From NCBI RefSeq assembly GCF_003856975.1, contig NZ_CP033107.1, positions 2,604,001 through 2,668,000 of the forward strand: a stretch of 64,000 bases of DNA, written 5' to 3'. Numbering within the stretch: position 1 is the first letter of the stretch; every line of letters starts with the position of its first letter. The notes under the pieces were generated by a model that worked only from the letters and a program-made list of their open reading frames with translations, did not search any database and had not been told where the DNA came from. Made by a program: the position numbers and the translations under genes. Source of the stretch: Plantibacter sp. PA-3-X8 (lineage in GTDB: Bacteria > Actinomycetota > Actinomycetes > Actinomycetales > Microbacteriaceae). This document shows, in pieces, positions 35,361-45,574 of this stretch.

Positions 35361-38300
35361 ATGAGCTACCCGAAGTCCCAGGAACCGACCCCAACCGAGT
35401 CGGCGTCGAACGGCGCTGCGTTCGGCGTGACGCCGTCGCCCAGCTTCCCCTCGATCGAGGAGGGGGTGCTCGCCCGATGGGCCGCCGACGGCACCTTCCA
35501 GGCCTCCATCGACCAGCGCGAGGGCGCTCCGGAATGGGTGTTCTACGACGGCCCACCCTTCGCGAACGGCCTCCCGCACTACGGACACCTCCTCACGGGC
35601 TACGCCAAGGACCTCTTCCCCCGGTTCCAGACGATGCGCGGCAAGCAGGTGCACCGCCGGTTCGGCTGGGACACCCACGGCCTCCCCGCCGAGCTTGAGG
35701 CGGAGCGCCAGCTCGGCATCACCGACAAGCGCCAGATCGACGAGATGGGGCTCGCCGCGTTCAACCAGGTCGCACGTGACTCCGTCCTCCGCTACACGGA
35801 GGAGTGGCAGGACTACGTGACGCGCCAGGCGCGCTGGGTCGACTTCGAGCACGACTACAAGACCCTCGACGTGACCTACATGGAGTCGGTCATCTGGGCC
35901 TTCAAGCAGCTCCACGACAAGGGCCTCGCCTACGAGGGCTACCGGGTGCTGCCCTACTGCTGGCGCGACCAGACGCCGCTCTCCAACCACGAGCTGCGGA
36001 TGGACGACGACGTCTACCGCTCCCGCCAGGACCAGACCGTCACGGTCACCTTCCCGCTGGTCGGTCCGAAGGCCGAGAGCCTCGGGCTTACCGCCGTCCG
36101 CGCGCTCGCCTGGACGACCACGCCCTGGACCCTGCCGACGAACGCCGCGCTCGCCGTCGGGCCCGACATCGAGTACGCGGTCGTCCCGGCCGGTCCGAAC
36201 GGCACCCCCGACGCCACGGTGCTCCGCGAGGAGGGCTCCTCCCACGCCGACACCGAGGTCCTCGGCGGCGAGTACCTCATCGCCTCGGCGCTGCTCGGCA
36301 ACTACGCGAAGGACCTCGGCTACGACTCCGCGGCCGAGGCGCAGGCCGCCGTCTCCCGGACGATCGTCGGGCGCGAGCTCGAAGGCGTCTCCTACGACCG
36401 CCTCTGGGACTACTACGCCGACGCCGAGTGGGGCATGGAGCAGGCCTGGCGCATCCTCGTCGCCGACTACGTGTCGACCGAGGACGGCACCGGCATCGTG
36501 CACCAGGCCCCCGCCTACGGTGAAGAGGACCAGAAGGTGTGCGAGGCCGCCGGTATCCCGGTGATCGTCTCCGTCGACGACGGCGGGAAGTTCCTCCCGG
36601 AGGTGTCCGACGTCGCCGGTCTCCAGGTCTTCGACGCCAACAAGCCGCTCACCCAGCTCTTGAAGGCTCAGGGCCGCCTCCTGCGTCAGGCGAGCTACGA
36701 GCACTCCTACCCGCACTGCTGGCGCTGCAAGCAGCCGCTCATCTACAAGGCGGTGTCGAGCTGGTTCGTCCGCGTGCCCGAGTTCCGCGACCGCATGGAG
36801 GAACTCAACCAGGAGATCACCTGGGTGCCGGAGAACGTCAAGGACGGACAGTTCGGCAAGTGGCTCGCGGGTGCGCGCGACTGGTCGATCAGCCGGAACC
36901 GGTACTGGGGTTCACCGATCCCGGTGTGGAAGAGCGACGACCCGGCCTACCCGCGCATCGACGTGTACGGCTCGCTGGACGAGCTCGAGGCCGACTTCGG
37001 CGTGCGCCCGACCGATCTGCACCGCCCGTACATCGACGAGCTCACGCGGCCGAACCCCGACGACCCGACCGGCCGGTCGACGATGCGCCGCATCACCGAC
37101 GTCCTCGACGTCTGGTTCGACTCCGGATCGATGCCGTTCGCCCAGGTGCACTACCCGTTCGAGAACCGCGAGTGGTTCGACTCGCACAGCCCCGCGGACT
37201 TCATCGTCGAGTACATCGGCCAGACGCGTGGGTGGTTCTACCTCCTGCACGTGCTGTCGACCGCGCTGTTCGACCGGCCGGCGTTCACGAGCGTCGTGAG
37301 CCACGGCATCGTCCTCGGCAGCGACGGCCAGAAGATGTCGAAGTCGCTGCGCAACTACCCGGACGTCAACGAGGTCTTCGACCGCGACGGCTCCGACGCC
37401 ATGCGCTGGTTCCTCATGTCGAGCTCGGTGCTGCGCGGCGGCAACCTCGTCGTGACGGAGGAGGGCATCCGTGAGGGCGTCCGCCAGGTGATGCTGCCGT
37501 TGTGGAACACCTGGTACTTCTTCTCGCTGTACGCGAACACGGCGGTGCCTGGTGGCTACGACGCCGAGTGGCGCACGGACTCCACCGACGTCCTCGACCG
37601 CTACATCCTCGCCAAGACGCGTGAGCTCGTCGTCACGGTGACCGATCACCTCGAGGCGTTCGACGCGACCCTCGCGGCGGCCTCGCTGCGGGACTTCGCG
37701 GACGTCCTGACCAACTGGTACGTGCGTCGCTCCCGCGACCGCTTCTGGTCGACCGACGGTGGCGCCTTCGACCGCGACGCCTTCGACACGCTTTACACCG
37801 TCCTCGAGACGTACTGCCGGGTCGCTGCTCCACTCCTGCCGCTCATCACGGAGCAGGTCTGGACCGGCCTGACGGGCGAGCGCAGCGTGCACCTCACTGA
37901 CTGGCCGGAGCCCGAGGCGTTCCCGGAGGACGCGGCACTCGTCGAGGCGATGGACCGGGTCCGCGAGGTCTCCGGTGTCACCCTCGCCCTCCGCAAGCAG
38001 GCCGGTCTCCGTGTCCGGTTGCCGCTCGCATCGCTCACCGTGGTCACGCCCGACCCCGCGTCGCTCGCTCCGTTCGAGGCGATCCTCCGCGAGGAGCTCA
38101 ACCTCAAGGCCGTCTCCTTCGCCGAGTTGACCGACACCAGCGGCACCGAGTTCGGCGTCACCTCGCGCCTCTCGATCAACGCCCGCGCGGCAGGCCCGCG
38201 CCTCGGCAAGACGGTGCAGCAGGCGATCAAGGGCGCTCGGAGCGGCGACTGGTCCGAGGTCGACGGCACGGTCATGGCCGGCGGCATCGAGCTCGTCGAC

Positions 38301-38729
38301 GGCGAGTACGAGCTCGTCATGGAGGCGTCCTCGGGCGCCGCCGGTGGCGTTGCGCTCGCGCTCCTGCCCTCGGGTGGCTTCGCCCTGCTCGAGACCACGC
38401 TGACGCCCGAGCTCGAAGCGGAGGGACTCGCCCGCGACGTCATCCGTGCTGTGCAGGACACCCGGAAGGCGGCGGACCTGCAGGTGAGCGACCGGATCCG
38501 GCTGCAGCTCCGATTCGAGGACGACGCCGACGAACGCGCGGTGCGCAGTGCTCTCGACGTGGTCGACCTCGCCGGCGACACCCTGGCGACGTCCCTGACC
38601 TGGTCCGACGACGAGGCCCAGGCTGGAGCGTCGGGCTTCGCCCAGTCGTTCGCGGCCGGGAAGTTCGGCAACGCCGGAGCCTTCACCGTGACCGTCGCGC
38701 GTGCAGAGGAGACCGCCGATGTCCGATGA
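35361..38729 (+). CDS. ileS: Isoleucyl-tRNA synthetase, type 2
   Basis: 1122-residue class I synthetase that charges tRNA-Ile and edits valine. The HIGH motif appears as HYGH at 73-76 in [17 protein letters not shown], and KMSKS is at about 658-662. HYGH and the neighbouring pattern mark the eukaryote-like IleRS2 form, which is generally less sensitive to mupirocin than IleRS1. The editing domain ([17 protein letters not shown]) is present. The start has AGGAG inside the T-box leader. The stop overlaps folC by 11 bp. Confidence 0.97.
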   Translation: MSYPKSQEPTPTESASNGAAFGVTPSPSFPSIEEGVLARWAADGTFQASIDQREGAPEWVFYDGPPFANGLPHYGHLLTGYAKDLFPRFQTMRGKQVHRRFGWDTHGLPAELEAERQLGITDKRQIDEMGLAAFNQVARDSVLRYTEEWQDYVTRQARWVDFEHDYKTLDVTYMESVIWAFKQLHDKGLAYEGYRVLPYCWRDQTPLSNHELRMDDDVYRSRQDQTVTVTFPLVGPKAESLGLTAVRALAWTTTPWTLPTNAALAVGPDIEYAVVPAGPNGTPDATVLREEGSSHADTEVLGGEYLIASALLGNYAKDLGYDSAAEAQAAVSRTIVGRELEGVSYDRLWDYYADAEWGMEQAWRILVADYVSTEDGTGIVHQAPAYGEEDQKVCEAAGIPVIVSVDDGGKFLPEVSDVAGLQVFDANKPLTQLLKAQGRLLRQASYEHSYPHCWRCKQPLIYKAVSSWFVRVPEFRDRMEELNQEITWVPENVKDGQFGKWLAGARDWSISRNRYWGSPIPVWKSDDPAYPRIDVYGSLDELEADFGVRPTDLHRPYIDELTRPNPDDPTGRSTMRRITDVLDVWFDSGSMPFAQVHYPFENREWFDSHSPADFIVEYIGQTRGWFYLLHVLSTALFDRPAFTSVVSHGIVLGSDGQKMSKSLRNYPDVNEVFDRDGSDAMRWFLMSSSVLRGGNLVVTEEGIREGVRQVMLPLWNTWYFFSLYANTAVPGGYDAEWRTDSTDVLDRYILAKTRELVVTVTDHLEAFDATLAAASLRDFADVLTNWYVRRSRDRFWSTDGGAFDRDAFDTLYTVLETYCRVAAPLLPLITEQVWTGLTGERSVHLTDWPEPEAFPEDAALVEAMDRVREVSGVTLALRKQAGLRVRLPLASLTVVTPDPASLAPFEAILREELNLKAVSFAELTDTSGTEFGVTSRLSINARAAGPRLGKTVQQAIKGARSGDWSEVDGTVMAGGIELVDGEYELVMEASSGAAGGVALALLPSGGFALLETTLTPELEAEGLARDVIRAVQDTRKAADLQVSDRIRLQLRFEDDADERAVRSALDVVDLAGDTLATSLTWSDDEAQAGASGFAQSFAAGKFGNAGAFTVTVARAEETADVR

Positions 38730-40098
38730 CCTGATCCCCGGAGACGAGTTGTCCGCGGCCGATGCCGCCGACGCCGTGTACCGCGAGCTCCTGGAACGGC
38801 TGGGGGAGGCCCAGCCGCAGCCGCGTCTCGGTGCCACCAAGCGGGCGCTCGAGCTCCTCGGCAACCCGGAGTCGTCCTTCGCGATCATCCAGATCGCCGG
38901 AACGAACGGCAAGACGAGCACGGCGCGCATGATCGAGAGCATCCTCCGCGCCCACGGGCTCCGCACCGGTCTCTTCACGAGTCCGCACCTCGTCCGGTTC
39001 ACCGAGCGCATCGGGATCGACGGCGAGCGGATCTCGGACGAGGCCGTCGCCAGGAACTGGGACGACATCAAGCCGTATCTGGCGATGGTCGACGCCGAGC
39101 TCACGGCGGCCGGTGAGCCCGCGCTGACCTTCTTCGAGGCGCTCACCGTCCTGGGATTCGCCTGCTTCGGCGACGCCCCCGTCGACGTCGCCGTCGTCGA
39201 GGTGGGGATGGGCGGTGCCTGGGACTCGACGAACGCCGCCGATGCCGAGGTCGCCGTCTTCACGCCCATCGACCTCGACCACGTGCAGCGTCTCGGCAAG
39301 ACGATCGCCGAGATCGCGCGCACCAAGGCCGGCATCATCAAGCCCGGGGCGCAGGTGGTCTCGGCCGCGCAGCACCCCGACGCGCGTCAGGCGATCGTCG
39401 ACGCCGCCGCGGCGGTCGACGACCCGGCCGTGTTCGAAGGTGAGGAGTTCGCCCTCGTGCAGGACGCCGTGGCGGTGGGCGGACAGCTCATCACCGTCCG
39501 AGGGCGTGCCGGCACCTACCCGGAGCTCTACCTCCCGCTCTACGGGGACCACCAAGGACGGAACGCGACCCTCGCGATCGCCGCGGTCGAGGCGTTCCTC
39601 GGCGGAGCGACCCAGCCGATCGCGGAGGACGTCCTCGCGGAGGGCCTCACCGAGGTCGCCTCCCCGGGGCGTCTGCAGCTCATCGGCACCGAGCCGACCG
39701 TGCTCGTCGACGCGGCGCACAACCCGCACGGTGCCGCGTCCCTGGTCGCCGCACTCGGCAGCTACTTCGACGTCGACGAGATCGCCTTCGTGGTCGGCAT
39801 CCTCCAGGACAAGGACGCCGCCGGCATCCTGACGACCCTGGCGCCCGCCGCATCCGGCTTCTTCTTCACCCAGTCGGAGTCGGAGCGGGCGATCCCCGCC
39901 GAGGAGCTCTCGCGCCTCGCCGCGTCGCTCGACCTGCCGGCGTCGACCTTCGCCGACACGCTCGACGAGGCCGCTGAGGACGCACGGCGCTGGGCCGAGG
40001 AGGCGCCGCGCCGGCTGGTGGTGATCACCGGCTCGATCACCCTCGTGGGCGAGGCGATCGAGATCGCCGACGACCGGGAATGGAAGGCGACCGCATGA
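38719..40098 (+). CDS. folC: Folylpolyglutamate synthase/dihydrofolate synthase
   Basis: Mur-ligase-fold enzyme of 459 residues that adds glutamate to folates (and joins dihydropteroate with glutamate in bifunctional members). The P-loop [11 protein letters not shown] is at about 61-71, the folate/ADP-interface region ([15 protein letters not shown]) follows, and the C-terminal domain has DAAHNPHGA. The ATG has GAGGAG 8 nt upstream and lies within the end of ileS; an in-frame codon at 38701 is less likely. The next gene overlaps the stop by ATGA. Confidence 0.95.
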   Translation: MSDDLIPGDELSAADAADAVYRELLERLGEAQPQPRLGATKRALELLGNPESSFAIIQIAGTNGKTSTARMIESILRAHGLRTGLFTSPHLVRFTERIGIDGERISDEAVARNWDDIKPYLAMVDAELTAAGEPALTFFEALTVLGFACFGDAPVDVAVVEVGMGGAWDSTNAADAEVAVFTPIDLDHVQRLGKTIAEIARTKAGIIKPGAQVVSAAQHPDARQAIVDAAAAVDDPAVFEGEEFALVQDAVAVGGQLITVRGRAGTYPELYLPLYGDHQGRNATLAIAAVEAFLGGATQPIAEDVLAEGLTEVASPGRLQLIGTEPTVLVDAAHNPHGAASLVAALGSYFDVDEIAFVVGILQDKDAAGILTTLAPAASGFFFTQSESERAIPAEELSRLAASLDLPASTFADTLDEAAEDARRWAEEAPRRLVVITGSITLVGEAIEIADDREWKATA

Positions 40099-40469
40099 GC
40101 GGCATGGCACGGAGTCGGGCTCTACGGAGCATCAAGCAGACCCTCGGATCGATCATCCTCGGCTTCGAGATGATCGTCATGTTCCTCGGCGCGCTCGTCA
40201 TCTTCGGGCTGAAGGCCCTCCCGGCCCCGGTCGCGTTGATCGGCGGAGCGGTGCTGTGCCTGATCATCGTCGCGACGATCCCGCTCCTGCGATTCCGCTG
40301 GGGGTATTGGCTGGGCTGGGCGGTGCAAGCCGCTATCGTGGCTACCGGCCTGCTCGTGCCGATGATGTTCCTCGTCGGCGGGATGGCCGCAGCCGTCTGG
40401 ACCTATGCGATGGTCCAAGGCGACAAGATCGAGCGTCAGCAGGCGCTCTACCGAGAAGCGAAGGATTGA
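40095..40469 (+). CDS. DUF4233-type small membrane protein
   Basis: 124 residues with four hydrophobic segments spanning about 15-110 and a charged C-terminus. Proteins of this kind (DUF4233) are found between folC and ndk in many actinobacteria, and the same order is seen here. The ATG at 40095 overlaps the folC stop in ATGA; a second ATG at 40080 would lie inside folC. No function is known. Confidence 0.85.
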   Translation: MSGMARSRALRSIKQTLGSIILGFEMIVMFLGALVIFGLKALPAPVALIGGAVLCLIIVATIPLLRFRWGYWLGWAVQAAIVATGLLVPMMFLVGGMAAAVWTYAMVQGDKIERQQALYREAKD

Positions 40470-40471
40470 CC

Positions 40472-40888
40472 GTGGCTGTTGAAGAAACCCTGGTACTCGT
40501 GAAGCCTGACGGCGTCGCACGCAACCTGACCGGCGAGATCCTCCGTCGGATCGAGGCGAAGGGCTATTCGCTCGTGGACCTGCGCATGGTCGAGCCGGAC
40601 CGCGAGCTGCTGGCCGCCCACTACGCCGAGCACGAGGGCAAGCCGTTCTACGAACCCCTCGTCGAGTTCATGCTGAGCGGTCCCGTCGTCGCGATCCGCG
40701 TCGCCGGCAACCGCGTCATCGAAGGCTTCCGCTCGCTCGCCGGCACGACCGACCCGACCACCGCCGCGCCCGGGACCATCCGCGGCGACTTCGGCCGCGA
40801 CTGGGGACTCAAGGTCCAGCAGAACCTCGTCCACGGTTCGGACAGCGCCGAGTCCGCCTCCCGCGAGCTCGCGCTCTGGTTCGCCTGA
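40472..40888 (+). CDS. ndk: Nucleoside diphosphate kinase
   Basis: Transfers the gamma phosphate from ATP to nucleoside diphosphates through a phospho-histidine. The 138-residue protein has the N-terminal strand ETLVLVKPDGVAR and the catalytic histidine in the motif NLVHGSDS near the C-terminus. GTG at 40472, 3 bp after the previous stop, is preceded by AAGGA. It ends the ileS-folC-DUF4233-ndk operon. Confidence 0.98.
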   Translation: MAVEETLVLVKPDGVARNLTGEILRRIEAKGYSLVDLRMVEPDRELLAAHYAEHEGKPFYEPLVEFMLSGPVVAIRVAGNRVIEGFRSLAGTTDPTTAAPGTIRGDFGRDWGLKVQQNLVHGSDSAESASRELALWFA

Positions 40889-40902
40889 CGCCCCGACTCC
40901 GC

Positions 40903-40944
40903 ACGACGAAGCCCGCCTCCGATTCCGGGGGCGGGCTTCGTCGT
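40903..40944. terminator. Shared terminator of ndk and the VKOR gene
   Basis: An 18-bp stem with one G-U pair (40903-40920 with 40927-40944) between convergent genes; 14 consecutive base pairs are perfect. Confidence 0.85.
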
Positions 40945-40976
40945 ACGCGTCCGGCGGCCGTTCGGGCCGCCACCGG

Positions 40977-41576
40977 CTACAGGTAGGACAGGACGTCGAG
41001 GCGGAGCTGGGCGATGACCGCCACCACGAGGTAGCACCCGAGCGTCACCACCACGATCCAGGAGGACACGACCCCGGCGACGCGGCGGACGGCGGGGGAC
41101 GCCGGGATGATGCCGTTCCGCAGGGTGAACGCGGTCACCGCGATGAACGAGGGGATCGTCACCGACCAGGTGACCATGCACCACGGGCACAGCGTGCCGA
41201 GGACGAAGATGCTCTGCGAGATCAGCCAGATGACAAATCCCAGGGCGCCGAGGAACCCGATGTTGAAGGCGATCCAGAACCACCGCGCGAACTGCGCTCC
41301 GGCGAGGACCGCGACGCCGACGGCGATCGGGGCGATCCAGGCGGCGAGGCCGATGATCGGGTTCGGGAATCCGAGGATGGCACCCTGCCAGGAGTTCAGG
41401 TTGACCCCGCACTGCACGAGGATGCTCAGATTGCAGCCGAGCTGGGCGTTCGGATCCTGCAGGAGCTGGAACTTGTCGAGGGTGAGCGCGAACGCCGCGA
41501 TCCACCCGATGACACCTGCGACGATGAGGAAGATGGCGAGGCCCCTGGGGCGCGCGTCGATGACCGGAGTTGACAC
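40977..41576 (-). CDS. Vitamin K epoxide reductase (VKOR) family protein
   Basis: Membrane quinone reductase of 199 residues that re-oxidises DsbA-type partners in actinobacterial disulfide formation. Four to five membrane helices are visible. The active-site pair is CPWC at 130-133, and the partner cysteines of the periplasmic loop are Cys48 and Cys56 in CNLSILVQC. No thioredoxin domain is fused. GTG 41576 is chosen because it begins just before the first helix; the open frame further up is not hydrophobic. Confidence 0.92.
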   Translation of the reverse strand: MSTPVIDARPRGLAIFLIVAGVIGWIAAFALTLDKFQLLQDPNAQLGCNLSILVQCGVNLNSWQGAILGFPNPIIGLAAWIAPIAVGVAVLAGAQFARWFWIAFNIGFLGALGFVIWLISQSIFVLGTLCPWCMVTWSVTIPSFIAVTAFTLRNGIIPASPAVRRVAGVVSSWIVVVTLGCYLVVAVIAQLRLDVLSYL

Positions 41577-41659
41577 GCCCTGATTCTCGCACGCTGGACT
41601 GAACGGCGGCGGGACATGCCCGGGTGGTCCGTACTCAGGACCGTCGGCCCTGTTCGTGC

Positions 41660-41665
41660 GATAAT
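41660..41665 (+). promoter_or_regulatory. Extended -10 promoter of rne
   Basis: TGCGATAAT gives a GATAAT box with a TG extension. The transcript would start near 41672 and leave a leader of about 210 nt. Confidence 0.45.
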
Positions 41666-41671
41666 CGTGGG

Positions 41672-41885
41672 GTGGTGCCCGAGCCGCGCTCGACCGCACG
41701 ACACAACAGGCTTGTTGGGCAATGAGAGCCCAGGACCCGCCGGCACGTGCCGGCACGATCGTGAGAGCTCCGAGAGCCAGCGATCACACAGGATTTGCGA
41801 ACGGCTGCACCCGCGGCCGCACGCACGAGACGAAGAACCGGAGGGTGGCGCGGCCACCGACCCGGCATAGGGGAGTACACCAGGA
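41672..41885 (+). promoter_or_regulatory. Structured 5' leader of rne
   Basis: This non-coding stretch holds a perfect 16-bp palindrome (41739-41754, GCCGGCACGTGCCGGC) and a smaller CAACA/TGTTG hairpin at 41704-41717. E. coli RNase E represses its own mRNA through its leader; a similar role here is inference. A frame of 84 codons crosses the stretch but has no ribosome site. Confidence 0.35.
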
Positions 41886-44303
41886 ATGGTGAAAGAGCAC
41901 ACCGAGGATCCGGCCACGCCGGGGACCGAGCACGAACCGACCGACCAGCACCTCACGACGCCCGAGACGGCGGACGAGTCGACCAGCACCGAGACGGACG
42001 CCCAGGCGGCCGGGCCCGACGAGCAGTCTGCACCTGCCGCACCGGTGCGTCCACCGACCACCATGCTGCTGTTCCAGGCGCCGGACCTGCCGCCGATCGT
42101 CCACCGCGACGACGAACCGCTCGAGGCGGAGCTCAGCTCGTCGAGGCGTCGCACGCGTCGTCGTGCCGGCGAGGACGGACCGGAGCAGGGCGAGCGGGGT
42201 GGCGAATCACGCCCCGACACCCGCAACGTGGTCAAGGTCCGCACGCCGCGCGAGCCGGAACTCATCACCGAACCGCAGAAGGTGCGCGGCTCGACGAGGC
42301 TCGAGGCCAAGAAGCAGCGTCGCCGTGACGGACGCGACGCCGGTCGTCGTCGTCCGGTCGTCACCGAGGCCGAGTTCCTCGCCCGCCGCGAATCGGTCGA
42401 CCGTGTCATGGTCGTCCGCTCCAAGAACGGCAAGACGCAGATCGGCGTGCTGGAGGACGGCGTGCTCGTGGAGCACTACGTCGCCAGGAGCCAGGAGGCG
42501 TCGCTCATCGGCAACGTCTACCTCGGCCGTGTGCAGAACGTCCTGCCCAGCATGGAGGCGGCGTTCGTCGACATCGGTCGCGGACGCAACGCGGTGCTCT
42601 ACTCCGGCGAGGTCGACTGGGACTCCGTGGAGACGGGCAACCAGCCTCGCCGGATCGAGCTCGCGCTCAAGGGCGGCGACAAGGTCCTCGTCCAGGTCAC
42701 GAAGGACCCGGTCGGACACAAGGGCGCGCGCCTGACGAGTCAGGTCTCGCTCCCCGGTCGGTACCTCGTCTACGTGCCGAACGGCTCGATGAACGGCATC
42801 TCGCGCAAGCTGCCCGACACGGAGCGCGCCCGCCTGAAGAAGATCCTCAAGGAGGTGCTCCCGGAGAACGTCGGCGTCATCGTCCGCACGGCCGCCGAGG
42901 GCGCGACCGAGGAGCAGCTCACGCTCGACGTCACGCGGCTGAAGTCGCAGTGGTCGGAGATCTCCCGTCAGATCGAGACGGTCCAGTCGCCGGCACTGCT
43001 GCACAGTGAGCCCGACCTGCTCATCAAGATCATCCGCGACGTCTTCAACGAGGACTTCCACAAGCTCGTCATCCAGGGCTCGGACGCGCTGCAGGACATC
43101 CAGAGCTACCTGCGCGGTGTCGCCCCCGACCTGCTCGAGCGCGTCGAGCCGTATGACGGCACGGGCGACTCCTTCGTCGACTACCGCATCGCCGAGCAGA
43201 TCGAGAAGGCGCTCGACCGCAAGGTCTGGCTGCCGTCCGGCGGATCCCTCGTGATCGACCGCACCGAGGCCATGACGGTCGTCGACGTCAACACGGGGAA
43301 GTTCGTCGGTTCCGGCGGCAACCTCGAGGAGACGGTCACCAAGAACAACCTCGAGGCCGCTGAGGAGGTCGTGCGTCAGCTGCGGCTGCGCGACATCGGC
43401 GGGATCATCGTCGTCGACTTCATCGACATGGTGCTCGAGTCGAACCGCGACCTCGTGCTGCGCCGCCTCGTGGAGTGCCTCAGCCGCGACCGCACGAAGC
43501 ACCAGGTCGCCGAGGTCACCTCGCTCGGTCTCGTGCAGATGACGCGTAAGAAGCTCGGCCTCGGCCTGCTCGAGACGTTCAGCGAGCCCTGCGAAGTCTG
43601 CGCCGGACGCGGCGTGGTCGTGCACCACGACCCCGTCGTGAAGCACCGCCAGACGCCGCAGCCGGAGCAGCAGCGTCGGCGCGGCAAGGGCGGGTCCCAG
43701 GGCGGCCAGCCGTCCTCGAACGGCCAGAGCGCCCAGCAGAAGCCGGCCGGACAGACGCACGGGATCACCGACGACGCGAAGAACGCACTCGCCCTGATCG
43801 CGGCGCGCACGCTGCACCACGAGGAGCTCGCCGCCGCCGAGGCCGTGGCCGACGCCGTCGTGGCCGAGGCGCAGCACACGCAGTCGCAGCACTCGGAGGC
43901 GCAGGGTTCCGAGGAGCCGGTCGCGGACGAGTCCACGACGTCACCGGAGGATCAGTCCGGGTCGCACGACGGTCGTCGGAGCCGGCGCGAGAAGCGCGAA
44001 CCGCGCCGTCGCGGCGGTGACGGGTCCCGCCGGGGTGCTTCGGAGGAACGCCCCACCGAGGCGCCGAGCGAATCCGCCGCCCCGGCGCTGGCCTTGCTCG
44101 ACCTGCCGATCGCACCGGTCGCCGACAAGCCACGTCGCGCAGCCGTCGCGGACCCCGAGCACCTGCTCGAGTCCGTCCTCGACGCGCTCCCCGAGCCGAA
44201 GCAGCCGGGTCAGGGTCGCGGCCGCAGCCGCCGGGTGTCGACAGCTTCACTCGCGGGCGGACAGGCCGTCGGTTCGGACCGCGCGCAGCGTCAGGCCGAA
44301 TAG
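41886..44303 (+). CDS. rne: Ribonuclease E/G family endoribonuclease
   Basis: 805-residue enzyme that cuts single-stranded RNA in mRNA decay and rRNA/tRNA maturation. An unstructured N-terminal arm of about 170 residues precedes the S1 domain (GNVYLGRVQNVLPSMEAAFV). The catalytic DNase I-like region carries the metal-binding aspartates in MTVVDVNTGKFVG and GIIVVDFIDMV. The zinc-link cysteines are in CEVCAGRG. The remaining tail of about 220 residues is disordered and charged (RRSRREKREPRRRGG). Tails on both sides are typical of actinobacterial enzymes and probably bind partners or RNA. Confidence 0.95.
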   Translation: MVKEHTEDPATPGTEHEPTDQHLTTPETADESTSTETDAQAAGPDEQSAPAAPVRPPTTMLLFQAPDLPPIVHRDDEPLEAELSSSRRRTRRRAGEDGPEQGERGGESRPDTRNVVKVRTPREPELITEPQKVRGSTRLEAKKQRRRDGRDAGRRRPVVTEAEFLARRESVDRVMVVRSKNGKTQIGVLEDGVLVEHYVARSQEASLIGNVYLGRVQNVLPSMEAAFVDIGRGRNAVLYSGEVDWDSVETGNQPRRIELALKGGDKVLVQVTKDPVGHKGARLTSQVSLPGRYLVYVPNGSMNGISRKLPDTERARLKKILKEVLPENVGVIVRTAAEGATEEQLTLDVTRLKSQWSEISRQIETVQSPALLHSEPDLLIKIIRDVFNEDFHKLVIQGSDALQDIQSYLRGVAPDLLERVEPYDGTGDSFVDYRIAEQIEKALDRKVWLPSGGSLVIDRTEAMTVVDVNTGKFVGSGGNLEETVTKNNLEAAEEVVRQLRLRDIGGIIVVDFIDMVLESNRDLVLRRLVECLSRDRTKHQVAEVTSLGLVQMTRKKLGLGLLETFSEPCEVCAGRGVVVHHDPVVKHRQTPQPEQQRRRGKGGSQGGQPSSNGQSAQQKPAGQTHGITDDAKNALALIAARTLHHEELAAAEAVADAVVAEAQHTQSQHSEAQGSEEPVADESTTSPEDQSGSHDGRRSRREKREPRRRGGDGSRRGASEERPTEAPSESAAPALALLDLPIAPVADKPRRAAVADPEHLLESVLDALPEPKQPGQGRGRSRRVSTASLAGGQAVGSDRAQRQAE

Positions 44304-44313
44304 TCCGGTCGCA

Positions 44314-44604
44314 TCAGGACGGCGCGTCTCCTCGGGAGGCGCGCCGTTCGCGTGCGGTGATGCGCAAGCCGCTGGCGATGAGTCGACGGACGAGTTCGCC
44401 GCCGGTCACCGCGACGGCGCCGGCCGCCACGAGCGACGCATGGCGCTCGGCGGGGACGTCGTAATGGTCGAGGTCGAACGATCGCGGCGGAAGCCCGGTG
44501 CGTCCGGCGAAGGCGTGCAACTCCTCCAGGGAGCTGTCGCTCACCACGTGGGACCAGAGCGTGCCGTGCGCCGGCCACAGCGGGGGATCGATGAGCACCG
44601 TCAT
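44314..44604 (-). CDS. DUF4031 family protein
   Basis: 96-residue soluble protein. The pattern TVLIDPPLWPAHGTLWSH and FDLDHYDVP belongs to the DUF4031 group, which has no known role. It is convergent with rne (10-bp gap). The ATG at 44604 begins at the conserved start; 13 extra codons upstream are open but unsupported. Confidence 0.85.
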   Translation of the reverse strand: MTVLIDPPLWPAHGTLWSHVVSDSSLEELHAFAGRTGLPPRSFDLDHYDVPAERHASLVAAGAVAVTGGELVRRLIASGLRITARERRASRGDAPS

Positions 44605-44766
44605 GCCTCCATCCAACCATCGAGCCTCTCGCGCGATTCCCATCCGTGGTCGGACGCGCCGGGCACCCGGCCGGCGTTCAGGAGCCCCCGGGGTACACTG
44701 GTCGAGTGCGTCCGGTGTGGGAGCCGTGAGGAACAGCCTCGGTCACGAGGTTCTGTGCCCACTGGT

Positions 44767-44795
44767 TTGACCTGGACTGCACGATGAAGTAAACT
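44767..44795 (+). promoter_or_regulatory. Near-consensus vegetative promoter of rplU-rpmA
   Basis: TTGACC (44767-44772) and TAAACT (44790-44795) are 17 bp apart, the best sigma-70-type promoter in the window. The transcript would start near 44803. Confidence 0.75.
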
Positions 44796-44800
44796 CGACC

Positions 44801-44939
44801 GTTGGTGTGCATTGAGTTTTCAATGCCACGCCCAACGGTTTTCTGCCATCAAGGTGTCCCACGTGTTCGAGCCTTTCCGAGCAGTAACTTCCAGCAACAG
44901 TCAGTCGGAGCGTTTCGCTCCCCAAAGAACGGGTACGTA
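44801..44939 (+). promoter_or_regulatory. Structured leader of rplU, possible ribosomal-protein regulatory RNA
   Basis: The 5' end folds into a hairpin at 44801-44836: an outer GTTGG/CCAAC pairing and an inner CATTGA/TCAATG stem with loop GTTT. About 100 nt without obvious structure follow up to the GTG. A leader this long and folded in front of rplU-rpmA could mediate feedback by L21; known L21 leaders are from other phyla. No evidence beyond the fold. Confidence 0.4.
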
Positions 44940-45248
44940 GTGGTTTACGCAGTTGTGCGCGCCGGAGGACGGCAGGAGAAGGTCGAGATCGGAACCATCG
45001 TCACGATGGACCGGGTCAAGGCCGACAAGGATGGCAACATCGAGCTTCCCGCGGTGCTCCACGTCGACGGTGAGAAGATCATCTCCGACGCGAAGTCGCT
45101 CGCGAAGATCACGGTGACGGCCGAGGTGCTCGAGAACCTCCGCGGTCCGAAGATCATCATCCAGAAGTTCAAGAACAAGACCGGTTACAAGAAGCGTCAG
45201 GGGCACCGTCAGGAGCTCACGCGCGTCAAGATCACCGGCATCAAGTAA
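44940..45248 (+). CDS. rplU: 50S ribosomal protein L21
   Basis: 102-residue ribosomal protein that contacts 23S rRNA and L20. The sequence reads [14 protein letters not shown] at the start and [11 protein letters not shown] at the end, the typical L21 pattern. The GTG at 44940 matches the family start; frames upstream belong to the leader. rpmA follows after 20 bp. Confidence 0.97.
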   Translation: MVYAVVRAGGRQEKVEIGTIVTMDRVKADKDGNIELPAVLHVDGEKIISDAKSLAKITVTAEVLENLRGPKIIIQKFKNKTGYKKRQGHRQELTRVKITGIK

Positions 45249-45268
45249 GGCATCGAGGAGAAGAAGAG

Positions 45269-45526
45269 ATGGCACACAAGAAGGGTGCGAGTTCCACTCG
45301 CAACGGTCGTGACTCCAACGCACAGCGTCTCGGTGTGAAGCGCTTCGGCGGCCAGGTCGTCCTCGCGGGCGAGATCCTCGTCCGTCAGCGCGGCACGCAC
45401 TTCCACCCCGGCGCCAACGTCGGTCGTGGCGGCGACGACACGCTGTTCGCCCTCGAGGCCGGCTCCGTGCAGTTCGGCAACAAGGGCGGCCGCAAGGTCG
45501 TCAACATCGTCGCTGCTGCAGAGTAG
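45269..45526 (+). CDS. rpmA: 50S ribosomal protein L27
   Basis: 85-residue ribosomal protein whose N-terminus reaches the peptidyl-transferase centre. It begins [15 protein letters not shown] directly after Met, so no processing leader of the Firmicutes type is present. The motif [20 protein letters not shown] is fully conserved. An AGGAG site lies 11 nt upstream. Confidence 0.98.
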   Translation: MAHKKGASSTRNGRDSNAQRLGVKRFGGQVVLAGEILVRQRGTHFHPGANVGRGGDDTLFALEAGSVQFGNKGGRKVVNIVAAAE

Positions 45527-45540
45527 CAACAACGTCTTTC

Positions 45541-45574
45541 CAGCAGGGGGCGGGCTTCGGCCCGCCCCCTGCTG
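45541..45574 (+). terminator. Strong terminator or attenuator between rpmA and obgE
   Basis: A perfect 15-bp GC-rich stem (45541-45555 with 45560-45574) closed by a TTCG tetraloop, 14 nt after rpmA. It should limit read-through from the strong rplU promoter into obgE. Confidence 0.85.

Noticed and set aside
41616..41870. 84-codon frame upstream of rne
   Set aside because: No ribosome site, its start lies before the predicted promoter, and its sequence shows no protein-like features; the stretch is better read as an RNA leader.
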